Assembly (NCBI GenBank): GCA_948099385.1
Contig: CANUEZ040000014.1
Location: 3,038,001 to 3,102,000, forward strand
Direction of reading: 5' to 3'
Source: Fasciola hepatica
Taxonomy: Eukaryota > Platyhelminthes > Trematoda > Plagiorchiida > Fasciolidae
Length of the DNA: 64,000 bases
Shown here: piece after piece, positions 44,368 through 57,432 of the stretch
Numbering within the stretch: position 1 is the first letter of the stretch
How the letters are laid out: the number at the start of each line of letters is the position of its first letter
The notes under the pieces: model-generated
The model's input: only the letters and a program-made list of their open reading frames with translations
Database searches by the model: none
What the model was told of the DNA's origin: nothing
Position numbers and translations under genes: made by a program

Positions 44368-47300
44368 GTATGTAAACAGTATATATGAATAACGCTTTTT
44401 GTTCTTTAATCCTCAAGTAAAATTGATTCACGCACTTTCTATGTAACTTATCATGAGTATATCGTACGTAATATTCCCAGTTAAGACAGAGGTGAGGTTT
44501 TTAGTTCCGAAAGGGCCCCATGAGAGACCTTTTCGTCACGCAGTTTGAAATCAGTTTCGGTTCTGTCGTTAAATTTGAATACGTCCAAAACATGGAAAAA
44601 TACACTAACTTTATTGGAAAACACCTCAGTTTATCAGCCTGGTCAACACAAAGAAAGATCATTTAACCCTCCAAAAGGTCCCTCAACACTATCAGTTAGA
44701 GAATTTCGCCCGTTACCACATTTATGGCTCATAGTATAGAAAAAAACCTTGACTTTTCAGTAAAAAGCCACATTGTATGAAGATTTTGGACACCGGAAGG
44801 TACCCAGGTATTAAGACCCTTGGAAAGTGTCAAGTAATTTTTGAGGATGTTTACCAACCATGCTCTTTTCTCAGGTGTAAACCATCAAAGGTTCAATAAC
44901 GAACATCTCAAGATGAAACACTGCAGAGTAGGTCACCGAAATTCCGAAGTTAAGCACATAAGCTACTGGGTTAAAAAATAGTCCCAAAATGTCCCTGGGG
45001 TGCTTGAAATGGGACTGGACTGGGACTATTTTTGTACTTCTAGGGGGCTCATTCTGAACTGATTTTGGACCTTTTGGAGACTGCTGTGCAGAGTGAGTTA
45101 TCTTATCCATACTGAGACAGCACGGCTGTGCATGTCACACCGCTGATACTCAGTTATTGAAGTCTATTTTAAATGAATAAATGGTTACATGCTGTTGGAA
45201 AACAGCAGTTGTATAGTCTCTTATTATGTACTTTACCTTTTTTGGTGAATCTTTCCCAAGCATCAAACCCAACAATTTTTAACTGGGACAACGTTGGGAT
45301 AGGATTGGGTTGTCCCATCGGAACGCGCGGCGTCCCACTGAAAAACGTTTGGATGCACTACTGGCCTCCAATTTGGGTAGGGTTGGGTGCCACAATCTAT
45401 GGAAAAAGACTCATAGTCACGGTTCAGCCTTTTTGCCATTCACTCGGCACCAAATGACCATAACAATATTAAACTAAAATTAGAAATTAGATTTGATTAG
45501 CTCCCCCAGAATACTTACTTCAGAACATAAAAGTCATTGCATTGGAGACACCGAACCCTATTCCAAGATGCCTAAAGGGATTCACCCAACGTTCCAATGA
45601 GTCACTTTAATCCCATCTCAAAGAAATTATGAAAGCGTTGGACGTGATGTTTGTTTATACTCCAAACAAGATCATACACAAAGCATACTGAAAGTCGAGT
45701 AGACGATAAATAAAAGTGTAGAGTTACAAGCTCACTGTACTAAGATGAAAACTTCTGAAGGAAACATTGCTTACCAGACCAAGAAATATGTTGAAATTCA
45801 TTTTGCAGCTGAACTTTTTCTTTATAAAACAAGGAAAATAAGTATGTACAGTCAATCAAGACACTGCATTCCTACCACGATAACATACACATGACACAAA
45901 ATTTTACTATGGCAGCATCCGAGAGATCCACCTACCTGCGAAGAACACAACTAACCAAAGTGGCACGGTCTGGTCACGAAGGCAGTTAGCAAATCAAACT
46001 GACCAAGTTATAGCAGAATCTTTCCCCAGGGTTGTGCATTAAATTCGTACACTTACAGTGCATAGCAAACCTCGCGGTAGGTTCTGTCATTTTTTCCGAA
46101 GTATGTAGCTGGTTTATCCCACCCCGGTGTTCTAATAGGAAGGGCCCAACAACGTTTGGAATGGTGTTACTTAGGTTATTACCCCAAGTAACCAGGTGTG
46201 TTTGATATGCTAATTAGACCCCGTGAGTGATCAACAGAACAAGCAGAAGTCCAGAAGCTTGAACGGGTGTCAAAAGGTGGCGAGAATTTGGTAGAACAGA
46301 TAGAAGGCAATATTTATGGGAGCAGTTTGTTTTGTCAATCACCTCTTGAGCTTAAAGGGACCCCAGAGAGAAATTATGTTTATGGAGCTTAGGTTCAACC
46401 GTCCGCAAGCAGAGCAGTACGCAATGTGTTTTTGAATTGGCGAAAACTAATGGTCACTGGAAAAAACGCATCACCAGTGGCCTTGTCATCAGAAAGCATG
46501 CAAGCTAGAGCTAAGTACTGATTAACTGTTTAATCTAAATTATTAATAACTGGTGAATTTACGCAAGAAAAATAAGTCTACTCATTGAATGTCTCTCCCA
46601 TAAGAAAATAACCAAAGGCCGCTGGCACTGATCATTATACGGGACTTCTTCCAATAACTCCAATTCGGAAGACTAAAAAAAGCACGTCAGCGTATACCAG
46701 CTCCAGAACTGTACCTAATTGATAGAGCTGCTTTGCTTGCTTTAAAGTGGCAGTGTTGGTAATTTATTTACGCGTTTTACAGAAGGATGAAGTGTGAAAA
46801 ATCACCTACTGCAAACATTACGCTGATGAGTATAAAATCTTGTGATGCATTCGAAATTGGTTGCTGATCTTCAGTCGGCATGATTGATTGGAAGCCTTTT
46901 TTAAAGTAATTTTTAAATCAAAACTATTACTACAGCATGCAATATACTTAGATGATCCGTCATCTAGGTGCACGATAATGTTTTGGTAGAAGCCATTCAT
47001 CTAGCGTTCTTGAAGAGAAACTATTTAGCTAAGAACCTGATGGCTTCAAAATAACGCAAGAGTAGTCAATTTTGTTGAACTTCAAGGTTTTACGTTAACA
47101 CGAGCTTCATAAATCATTAAAGAAAATAACCGAAATTCTCTGTCTGTTGCATCACATGTGTTTAAATACAAAATATGGATTTCTTTTCTTGGGAGTAAAA
47201 ACCTCAGGTTTACGTAATTATACACGAAACATCTAAGCCATAGAGCAGTGACAGATTTTACGTGTAATATTAGACTAACGGACTTCACTAAGAACATAAT

Positions 47301-48114
47301 TTTTTATGCCGTGTTCTTTTGCGGTTACTTTGTCTCGCTTCTGGATGTTATTCGGGAGCATCTAGATTATACTTAAATTACCTGTTGTACACAGTTTTTA
47401 TCATTCAGTAAACTATCAGTCAAACATTTTATCTGTAGAAAAAGTTTGTTGCTTCCTGTTCTTTTTTAGTGAATTATACTGACGTTTTATTTGATAACAA
47501 TTTTGAGTAAGGCACATACAATTATTTGACATTCTGAGGTTACCAAACTCCTTGAAACTAATTTCTGTGATTCTGGCAGGCATAAATGGCAATGTATAAA
47601 ACGATACTCTGTGTCCAGTATGTCGTTGTCTAACATGGGCTGGGAATTTTGTCCAAGGTAAAAAATGTTCATGTCCAATGGGTCAATTTTTCAACCAGCA
47701 GAAATGAATGTGAAGACATGAGTTTTGTAGAGTAAGATAATTTCGATGATATATTTCATTTTCTTACTGAGGTATCTTCAAGTTTTATTTTGAAATTTGC
47801 ATTACTGCAAAACAGTGAGTTCAAAATACCTCGTCAGATTTCGTTTAAGTTCAAAATAATTGAAATTCACATCAATAACAGATTGAATTAAATTAGAAAA
47901 GGGATTTAAAAGTTTAGAATAGTATCTTGTTGAACTTAAGACTGACAACAAAGTAAACAGCTAACTAATGAGACTATAATCAATAAAATTTATCAAATTT
48001 ACTATGAAGTTTTCCACCTAACTGTCATGTCTCCGCTAAAACCGTTTATTTTAATTTATGCGGTGGTTAGCTAATGACAATAAAGGAAGTGTATACATTT
48101 TTCATTAATTTCAG
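44368..48114. other. LAMB1: Laminin intron a-b (3.7 kb)
   Basis: AT-rich, with no clear transposon protein. It holds a short 5S-rRNA-like stretch (44,930-44,975) and a 94-codon open frame at 45,173 with a hydrophobic N-terminus; both are discussed under findings. Confidence 0.6.
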
Positions 48115-48394
48115 GTGGCAGTCTCAAAATGGTCTCCACAATGTTTCCATACAGCTTAATTTGGACACTCAGTTTCAGTTCATATCAACAATTTTACGTT
48201 TCAAGACATATCGTCCAGCAGCCATGTACTTAGAACGGTCGTACGATTTTGGACGTACGTGGAAACGTTACGCATATTTCTCGAATGATTGCAAGCGAGA
48301 TTTTCCGACTGTTCCGGAAGGATCCCGAAAATCCTTAACAGACGTCACTTGCACAGGAGTCTACAGTCAGCTGACTCCTTCGGAAGGAGGAGTG
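48115..48394 (+). CDS. LAMB1: Laminin beta exon b (LN domain, middle)
   Basis: The acceptor TTTCAG|G completes the split Trp, giving the expected W-W-Q-S-Q-N-G. It encodes NVSIQLNLDTQFQF, ILRFKTYRPAAMYLERSYDF and GRTWKRYAYFSNDC, ending YSQLTPSEGGV before GTGAGT (phase 0). These align without gaps of note to laminin beta-1 (NVTIQLDLEAEFHF, MTFKTFRPAAMLIERSSDFG). One N-glycosylation sequon (N-V-S) is conserved in position. Confidence 0.95.
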
Positions 48395-50376
48395 GTGAGT
48401 ACATTGTAGATGAACGTTTGCCTCTGTTTTCCTGGGAATAATCACTGTTTTTATCAAACATTCTTCATGCGAAACCCAGCAGTAATTGGGCTTGTTGGGT
48501 AACCTTTGATATTTGCACACTGATAAACTTGTGAACATAAGTTAATAATCAGAATTACTGATCTCACCAACTGCTGCGCGTCTACGTACTCTAGTGCCAC
48601 ATGTGCATGTGGTTTTGGGTAGCAAAGATGGATACTGGGATAGGTTCTTTGCATTATGCGGGTGCATGCAACTATAAATGAATTGCTACATACATGCCGG
48701 TTTTCCGTGTAACCACAGTTTGATTTTTCTGGGAGCTGCTCTGTATAAGGAAACGTTGAGAAAAATTAGTCTGCCAAAGCCGCTTGAAATTAGTTCCTAG
48801 ACATGCAATCGTTTTTTGCTAACATATCAATCATATTGACGTTTGAATTTATTTGTTGATATTGGAATAAGCCACTCACTAATTACCTTAGACAATTACA
48901 TGTTTGACACTAGATTTTGGCTTACCGTTGAAGGACAAGGTTAAAGAGATCGAATAACAATGGGATCACCGATAAGTACAGTTCGAGCGGACATAACCAC
49001 ACCAAAGTTGGAGGGTAAAACACCGCAATAGAAAATTCAGTCAATAAGCTTAGACACACGACACGACTGAAGAGGTTGACTTTAAGAAAATGGTATACAC
49101 ATTCAACAATACATACAAATTTACTCAGTCCATTTTAAAGACAAAAAATATTAAAATCGGTCTCTCTGCAAATGTCCCAGTACACAGGAGGTTTGCTGAA
49201 ACACTGAATAAGTTGTGCAATATCCGTAATATTTGTGTGCCACAAGAAGCACGTAAAACTGAGTTCTAAGTCTAGTTTTACAAGAAAAAGATATGCCTGT
49301 ACGAGGTTTTAAAAAAAATTATGCCAGGACTAAAGCACTTCCAGGTCAAACAGATATCATGAGTTTAAAAGAAGGAGTGTTTAGAAATAAATCAAGTTGT
49401 GCCTCTGTTCTGATTTATCTGGAAGGAATTTGTCTACATGCATGCCGTTTAGGAACAACACGATATCAGTGTATCTTTTGGAGAGTTTACTCAATAATAG
49501 AAAGTTAAAACGAACGAAAATATAACTCTAAGTTATTTGATGGCATGTAGAAGGACATTCAGTTAAAATTTTAATCACTCAGAAGGACCGATTAGCCGAA
49601 AACTAAGTTGCGAGAAGAGGTGGAATAAGATACTTTTGAAAAATCAACTTGATTATCTGTGTAAAATATTCTTGGTTCATGCTATTCTCAGTAGGCTTCT
49701 ATCACGCAAACATTACGTGGCTTCAATTAAAATCTCGATTCATATTGATCTGCTTGCTCTGTTATCAGATTGAATTTCATATTGGAAAAGAGCCTCACAA
49801 GAAAAACGAAAAATGAACAATTTCTGTGATAAAATAGTCACTGGTCAAGGCACGACATCATGTTTTTGGTTGTCTTTCTCCTAGTGAATCTGTCGGAAAG
49901 CCAAAACGTGTCGATTGACCGAATATAATGGTTGATATTTCCACGCTTTTACTCTGTGTCTCGAATCGACCATACTTACTCAGGTTCTGGACACTGTCAG
50001 GTTAAGTATAGTAGGATATATATCAAAGGATAATTTAGCTCGTTCACAAAGATGGTTCGCTCTGTTGTGTTAGGTCAAAATCAGTAGGCATTAGCAAAAG
50101 GTCTTAGCATCAAATCCTTTCACTTTTGATTTATTCAAATAAATAATGTTACCGTTCGTCTTCTGAGTGTTGGTGCAGATTATTTTGTTTTCTTCATGTT
50201 AACCCAGTGGAAATTCTCTGGATGTTTCCAGGTTACCCCAGTATTATGATAACCATTCACCAAGGTCATACTAACTCCCGACTTGTCGAGTGAGCAAAGT
50301 TTATTTTGGTAATACCCCTAACGAATATCTCTGCTGACTTTCCAACTTCAATTTTTTTAATCTGTTCGTGACATAG
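48395..50376. other. LAMB1: Laminin intron b-c (2.0 kb)
   Basis: AT-rich. I see no coding motif or clear repeat inside it. Confidence 0.6.
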
Positions 50377-50497
50377 GTTGCCTACATGGCTGCGCCAAGT
50401 GAAATGCACGAATCGTGGCCACAGTACAGCAAAGAACGTATGAATTTGACTGCAGTTACAAATCTGCGGGCTGTCTTCACGCGTCTAAACACTTTGG
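50377..50497 (+). CDS. LAMB1: Laminin beta exon c (LN domain, C-terminal part)
   Basis: The acceptor is ACATAG|GTTGCC (phase 0). It encodes VAYMAAPSEMHESWPQYSKE and NLTAVTNLRAVFTRLNTLG, matching the laminin beta 'ITNLRIKFVKLHTLG' block. The donor G|GTAAGT at 50,498 is in phase 1. At 121 bases it is a short exon, with 12.4 kb of intron after it. Confidence 0.93.
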
Positions 50498-52745
50498 GTA
50501 AGTAGAAGAAGGTAGATAAAAAGGTAAATTATCAATTGGATGGTTTAACATGAATTATCAACAATAACCTCGGCATTAAAAACATCTAATGAACATAAGG
50601 GCTTAATCGGAATCGTCAGCAACGATTCCAGCACTAAACTTATGAAATTAATATTGATGCCTTATCGGGAGTAGACATTCTCGACTATCATTTATAATTT
50701 GAAACTAAAATGCAGAAACACTATGATCCGAACGGGTTATTCGCTAGGCTGTCCGAGTGGGCTCTCGAAAAAATTTACTTAATTCACTATAACCTGGTAG
50801 AAGTCTCAGTAGTTGTTGATATTGAAAGTTGAAAACTTCGATATTAAACGCCAAGTGACGCCGCCAACAATTCTATTTCTGTAATATCTAAATTGAACAT
50901 GAGCTTCGCCGGTAGAAATAGAAAAACACTTATTGACCACCCCAGGACGGCAACTGAATTTTTGCATGTGCGCTCAAAATTCATTATAACGCAAGGCTCG
51001 GAATTTGTACTATCCATTAGCAAAGATACATTTACGGTATTCGAATGCTTTCTTTTCACTAATTTGTAGTAGCCAAAAGTATCCACAAAACTGTAGAGTC
51101 TAATAAAATAGATCAGCAGACATAAGGGATGATTGGTGAAGAGCATTTTATACATGCATTTTTTTAGAAGCTTTCGTTATTACTGTATTCAGCACAATAA
51201 GTTGCGCAACCGAAGTCAACGTCAATGGAAAAATTTGCCTTATAATCTTCTGATTCAATGCTTTGTTCAATTCGTTCGTAGCATTGTCCTATTTGTTGCT
51301 TAAGGTCTTGTCTTCAACCTCCTCACTGTCAGTGATGTAGTCCTATTGAAAACCGTTCCCAGTATAAATTGGCCTGCGCTGGTAGTTCCACTGGTCCCTT
51401 TGTTCCGATTCATGTCAATCTAACCAAATGATATTGCCAAGTAAGAGCTGGTGAATCTTAACGTTCTGGTGTGAAATAGAGGTTGGGTCAATTACCCACC
51501 GAGCCAAAAACAATCAAAGTTCTTTTGGAGTGGCACACAATGGCATGTAGTTTATTCTTCTCTGGATGCACATCCATCAGGTTAAGAAGTTTAAGAAAAG
51601 GCTAAATGAAAAACGGAGTACAAAGAACAAATAACAGCACAGGACATTTTTAGGTATTATCAAAAGTGAACAGGCAAGCTTCAGATGAACCTAGCAAAAG
51701 GGAAAGCATTTTTAAACACATAGTAGCATGGAGGACAGTAGTGGTGTTGAATATCAAATGAGCGCATCCAAGACTACCCGGTGAATATATTTTTAGTTTA
51801 GTTTTTACCATGAGCCTAAATCAGGCACATTGAAACTGTTAATGTGCACCACTTTACAGATGCGAAAATTAATTTGTTGAATTTGGTCACTTTTAAAATT
51901 CATTTAGGATCATTTCTGACAAGCAACACTTTTTCGAGCTATGTTCGTGATTATAATTTTACTTTTGCAGATTGCATTCAATGGGAATGCCACTTTTGTC
52001 TCTTTTTGTGAGTGACGCTTGCGACAAAACTTTGATCACGTGTTAATTAGCGATTAGATTTAGTTATTCACCGTAAAAACTATCACGTACTACGTTAATT
52101 GAATGAAGCCTATCCAAATTCTAATCACCGTACAATAGAACCAGAAAAACTCGTTATCATTTGAAACGACGAATTTACTGAACCATTTTGTTGGGGACTG
52201 ATAATTATATCGAGTTTAAGATGTGCAGACTTCAGACACCCCCCCCCCCCCTCGTAAGCAATACGGCTGAATGTTTGTTAGAAACAGTCCTGTGTTCCTT
52301 ACTCATGTTAACCATCTCTCTTCCGATTGCAATGAGGAGAGAAGCTGCTGATAAAAGAAAAATTGGATAAGCTTAGTCTTCTGTCACCTGAGTGTTCCTC
52401 AGACTAAAGGTGCTCTATTGTAATCAAAGTAGATTGTACTTTCCAGTTGTCGAACGACATCGCCGAATAAAAATCAATGCACTTCGTATATTACATCCTT
52501 ATTAATGTATGACTTTTTCGCGTTCGCTGAAAATATGCCTAACATTTCAACATATTCAGTAATAATGATCCAAAACTTGTTGCGACATTGTGTCTTGTGT
52601 TATCGAGGCTGCACCGCGTTTCATTTCTCTTTAGTCTCAGCTTCCTGAAAACGATTATTGTAGGTGGCGCCTTTGAGTAGGCTCAAATTCGACGGAATTC
52701 AACAAACTTTCGAATTTGGATTGGTTCAGAATTAAGACCTAAAGT

Positions 52746-52747
<2 letters not shown>

Positions 52748-52803
<56 letters not shown>
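52748..52803. repeat. (TA)n microsatellite, 56 bases
   Basis: An uninterrupted TA run lies immediately downstream, in minus sense, of the RTE remnant. It may have grown from the element's 3' tail. Confidence 0.95.
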
Positions 52804-52807
<4 letters not shown>

Positions 52808-53544
52808 TTAAAATAAGGCATGGAGCCACTAAAAAAACGAAATTATTAATGGGGGGGGGACACAACAAAGTATAAAGAGCATTTTGGGACACGAATTCAA
52901 CAGAAAGATCACACAGCACTGGCACCACTGACTTCTGTTCTGAGTGAGGTCCGTTAAAGCCTTTCACCAACGGCAGCCCTGATTCCTTGGGCCCTAGCCA
53001 GGAAGACGGGAAGCACAAACCGAAGACAGTGCCGAAGACAGATTCTTCATAACTCTAGGCTAGTTCCTGTACTGGCCTCCGCGTCACTTCATTTAGCCCG
53101 GCCCAGCATGTGCGAACAGGGCACGGAAATGAAATACGATGGGTAAGTAGACGCAAAACATGTCCGAACCATTGGAGATGGTGTTGATCTATCACTTCGG
53201 GCAGAGAACAGCTATTCGCTTGCAATGCACAGTGATGAACCTCGTAATAATCACTCAGTGCTACCACCAGCGGTAAACAATAATTCGGAGGTATCGGTTT
53301 CCGAACACAAAAAGATGCCTAGAAGCCTCAAAGTTGTCTAGTCGGGTTTTGCAACCGTAGAGTAAAACACCACGAACCTCGAAGATGTATATCCGTTACT
53401 TAAGAGCGAGCTGGATATCACGGTGGCGCCATAGGTGTCGCAGGTAGGTGAAAGCTACTCTTGCTTCCGCATTTCTTCCTTAACGCGACCTCCAGCTATA
53501 ATTGAACCTTCGAGTTACTTGAAAATATCAGTTAACACTAGCCG

Positions 53545-53745
53545 GATGTGTCCAAAAGGATATCATAGTGGAGTTTAGCATTCCTATCGTGGGTTCGAGT
53601 CCAGCCAACGCTGTCGGTCAATTTTTACAAAAGGCAGCCTCCAATGGGCCTCGACACTTTCCTGAAAATAGCATACAGTTATAACAAAATAAAAAGAAAG
53701 TAGGTAATGAAAGATAGTAATAAAAGATGACTGATCATCGCAAAG
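53545..53745 (+). mobile_element. Short tRNA-related insertion (SINE-like) inside the RTE
   Basis: This interrupts the RTE between two adjacent protein blocks. On the plus strand, ATCATAGTGGAGTTTAGC (A-box-like) is followed 17 bases later by GTGGGTTCGAGTCC, a good tRNA B box. The unit then becomes AT-rich towards 53.74 kb. No source tRNA was identified and the ends are approximate. Confidence 0.5.
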
Positions 53746-53946
53746 GTTGAGTGCAGACACAGGCTTTTGCCTGCCGTTTAAAAGCAATTTACGCTTGGAA
53801 GGCGCGAAATGTATACCATGTTTAGATACCTTAATCGTCAAACGGTTCATACCGTGTTGAAATGCTTGCGTATTGTCACTCAACGAGGCGAAATCATCGA
53901 CATATTCCAAGTCGGAAACTCTTCCGTGGGAGAGTTTCAACCCCAC
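53584..53946 (-). pseudogene. RTE reverse transcriptase catalytic region
   Basis: GRVSDLEYVDDFASLSDNTQ and MNRLTIKVSKHGIHFAPSKR match the 'LEYADDI.LL.DNAQ..Q..L.QL...V..YGM.FAPSKCK' region of RTE polymerases. The frame then runs into unrelated, AT-rich sequence at about 53.74 kb, the insertion described next. Confidence 0.8.
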
Positions 53947-56900
53947 CGTTTGGAAGATCAGATAAGATATTGCTTAAAACATCCTCTGTTGTAAGGTCAA
54001 AGAGAAGCGTGGATATAGGCGGTCTTGTTGTACTACATTGGAGACTTCAAAAGGAGGCAAAAGCTGGCCGTAGGTCCTTACTCGGCCCGAGCTGTGACGA
54101 AAGCATTCCTTGAGGAGGGACACACACCTCTCACGTACTCCACTCCTCAACAAACAGTCCTACAGTGCAGTCCTTTCTACAGAGTCGACGGCCGCTTGGA
54201 TGCCTGGGAACGTGATTATCTGTATAATATGATTCAACATTCAGCTTCAACGTTCAGCCGACTACTGAAAACCACAGAAGTACTGTATAGCTGTTTCGCT
54301 TATATTGGGATCATCAGTAGTGTACATCCACCGAGCCTCATGATTTTTACTCTTGAGTTGAGCGTTTAAAATGTGTATTGAATCATATTATACAAATCGA
54401 CTATCCTACTACTCATAAACACGATGATCGTTGGTCCTTTGAAGGCATGATGGTGTCCCAATAGCCATCGGAAAGGGAAGATTTGATGGATACATCCACG
54501 ACCGACGCCAAACTCAGTCTGATCCTCGCGAGCCTTCTATTCACAAGTTCGATAAAACGTACCAAATATGATAGGCGCAGGCTGCGTTGACGACATTGGG
54601 ATGGAGATTGCTCAGTTTGCATCAACCACTAACTTCAAATGAGCACAACCGGCTCTCTACAGGAATCCATTCTAGGAGCGCCGCTTCAATCCTCTCAGTG
54701 AGAGCAATAAAAATGCCAATAAGACCAGAATTCATAGCCTCAGCGCCCCCATAAATACGCAAATGAAATCTCACAGATGGACCAAGTGGGGAGTTAATCG
54801 GATGGTGGAACTGTGGTCGTGAATGCGAGTCTCTTGGGTGAAAAACACATCTGTGCCAAGGGACTCAGTTAAACGAGGTAAATCCGCCTGGTGTTCTTTG
54901 TGCACCAGGGCTCGCATGTTGATTCTGGCTAGTTTTAATATGCATCGGAGACGAAGGGAAGCAGGAGCGCTGTGGATTCAATGAGACTTGAAAACTAGCT
55001 GAAGGAAGACGAAAAGGCTTATGACCAGGATTTACACCAGAGGCACCGCAGCTAGTTCGGACGACTGAAGTTCTCGTCGGATGTGAAACAGGAAGAGAAC
55101 GTATAGAGAAAGGGGAAATAAGTCAGGGATGAGTAAATAAGTTGTTGTGCACGGTGTGAGAGAGCAGTCATGTGCGTGCATAAGAAAACGGTCAGTCATT
55201 GCGTTAGGTGAATCATCCACAGTTTTAGGCTCTGTGAGCTATTATCCTATTCGAGGGTCCAATCCATAGTGGGCTTTTTATTCGAGGATGAACTTCTAGC
55301 CTTGGTGTAGCCAAGTGAGTCCTGAACGATGGTCCAGATGAGCCTGTGACCGGTTTTTGACTCCCTCTCGCATCTTTTGGCAAGCACTATTAGTTAAGTG
55401 GAAGACGACAAGGAGCTATGACCTTATCTAGTGGCGGGCCTCAAGCCACATCACAGTGCTGTCAGCAGATTTATATGGCGCTCATAGCGGAGAGCACTAG
55501 ACGAGCAGAAATTGCACGACATCCTCGGAGAGAATTGCTGATGGTCCATAACAACATATTCGGCGAGGCTACACCATTTGCGGTTAATCGAGTGAGCCGT
55601 CGTCCTCCTATCTGCGCCTGGTAGCTTACAGCTCTGCATTTATGGGGGAATACATTTAAAAAAGAATCGGGCATATGTCGATTTCTGCGAAGAAACGGTT
55701 GAACTTTTTGAAAGAATAGAAAAGTTTCCATTGATCGTTATCTACTTGGTAGATAACTTAGTTCAAGACAATTCGAAGTTAGTTTAGTCATAGCGCTATG
55801 TACGTAACCAGTTATTTTTACCAGCTTACGCACGCTGTGTGATATATTTCTTTCCCTCACAAAAAGCACTCAACTCTACATGGGTTAAAAAACAAATAAG
55901 TTTGCCTCATTGATCCGTTAGTTGAATATCATCTAACTAATCCACATATATAAACAGAAGTTATAAAAAAAACAATCTGTTCCCCTTGAGTGTATGTGTG
56001 AGTGTTTATCTGCTAGTGAGTCCCAGGTGAAAAAAATCAGGCTAGAGTTGTTTCCCGTGGAATTTAATAACTTCAATGAAATCTTGTCATCAATCCAATT
56101 AGTTTGTTTTCATTCAAATCCCTTTAGTTGACTAATTTTTAATTTGGTGCTATACTTTTATCCATATAAAGCCCGTGCCCGAGCCTGCGTGGTTATTAAT
56201 GGTAAAGGCTAAGGGTATACTAGATATTTTCCTATTTCACGATGAAAATCGCGCAACGTGATATGGTTTGAAGCAAACCGTTCTGATTTTATTTTAGTAG
56301 TGATTTCACAAAATGGTATATCCTTTCATTCTTTGTGTTGGTTTAGTTGGTACAATGGATGAAATTCACGAGGCTGAACCGCTTAAGCTTTTCCAAGACA
56401 TCTCAGTTTCTCGGTACAATTTCTTCTTATTGAGCCAATATTTGACTTTCATACTTGAGTGAATTTTTTCACGTTTTAGGTGATTTTGTAGGTTTCAGGG
56501 GTGTGGCATAATCTAGGACGTTTTCTTTTAATGCACTATGGTAACGTCTCTTGAAGGGTATATCAAAATACTTGTCATTCAGTATGGTTTTGATTCAACA
56601 AAATTCAATTAAAATGATTTTCTCTCAAGCCCATTATACAACTGAAAACCATTTTCTTCCTTGTACTGACCCCCCGATGGGTAAGGACAAAAAGACTGAG
56701 GGATGAAATGGGGACCAAACATGGAGATCTTCAATCAGATATTAGAAAGACTATATGTGCATTCTGTTTCTATTAACCAGAGTAACATAGGTTCCTCAAC
56801 TATCGTTTGGAGGGACAGGCACTCGCCACCACGATGAGTGGCTTTTTGCTGTGCTGTTTTAAAACCCAATCTCCTGCATCACTTGAGTGTCGTAGTAACA

Positions 56901-56954
56901 ATGGACATTCCGACCGATATCGAATATAGATAGCCGTCATTTTTTGATGTAACC

Positions 56955-57390
56955 TCTCGGGATTAGCGGCGACTAATCCATGTAGAAGTATCAGTGAATC
57001 ACAGTTGTGGTTCTTCCGTGGACCCTTCTAAGAGGGGCATGCACTCACACTCTTGATACACAAATTGGATTATGGTGAAAAAACACTTACAGAATGTACA
57101 ACTATCAGAACCGATTCATGGAAAAAGAAGTACTGGATGCGAGCATCTGGTGAGTTGCAATAATCATGAAAACCAGTCGTGCGCTTCCTAGGAACTTCGT
57201 CAACCAATATAAAGATATTACTTAAACGAAAAATTCCAACTCACGACCGCAAATAGTCTTCCTCGAGGTTAGCTGTGACTAACCCACACAGAACTATCAG
57301 CGAATCACCGTTATGGTTCCTTAGTGTGCTCTTCGAAGGGAAACATTCGCTCACACTACTGATGCACATATTAAGTTGTTGTGAATAGTC
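56955..57390. repeat. Two imperfect direct repeats, offset 307 bases, each with a hairpin
   Basis: Copy 1 (56,955-57,082) and copy 2 (57,262-57,390) share AGTATCAGTGAATCACAGTT / ACTATCAGCGAATCACCGTT, GTGGTTCTTCCGTG / ATGGTTCCTTAGTG and CACTCACACTCTTGAT / CGCTCACACTACTGAT. Each begins with a hairpin: GGATTAG-cggcga-CTAATCC and GGTTAG-ctgtga-CTAACC. Confidence 0.8.
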
Positions 57391-57432
57391 GTCATGTAGC
57401 TGAGCCATACAGGGTCACTCCTCTCAAATGAA

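Larger units (their letters stand above)
52806..55300 (-). mobile_element. RTE-like LINE, internally deleted and decayed, minus strand
   Basis: Reading leftwards: CILKLARINMRALVHKEHQA, DLPRLTESLGTDVFFTQETR (endonuclease start, 54.95-54.8 kb); EFGVGRGCIHQIFPFRWLLG with GPTIIVFMS (RT fingers and palm, 54.55-54.42 kb); LKLSHGRVSDLEYVDDFASL and GIHFAPSKRKLL (catalytic box Y-V-D-D, 53.93-53.78 kb); RHRDIQLALK with CKTRLDNFEASRHLFVFGNR (53.45-53.3 kb); QHHLQWFGHVLRLLTHRISF (53.2-53.1 kb). The middle of the endonuclease and part of the RT palm are deleted and frames shift repeatedly. It lies antisense to the laminin gene. Confidence 0.83.

Noticed and set aside
46820..46860. Hammerhead-ribozyme-like core (CTGATGAG, later CGAAA)
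   Set aside because: The two core boxes occur at a plausible distance, but stem II does not pair and stems I and III could not be built. Probably chance.
50745..50775. tRNA A-box-like GGCTGTCCGAGTGGGCTC
   Set aside because: It resembles the 5' part of tRNA-Leu or tRNA-Ser, but no B box or closing acceptor stem follows. At most a fragment.
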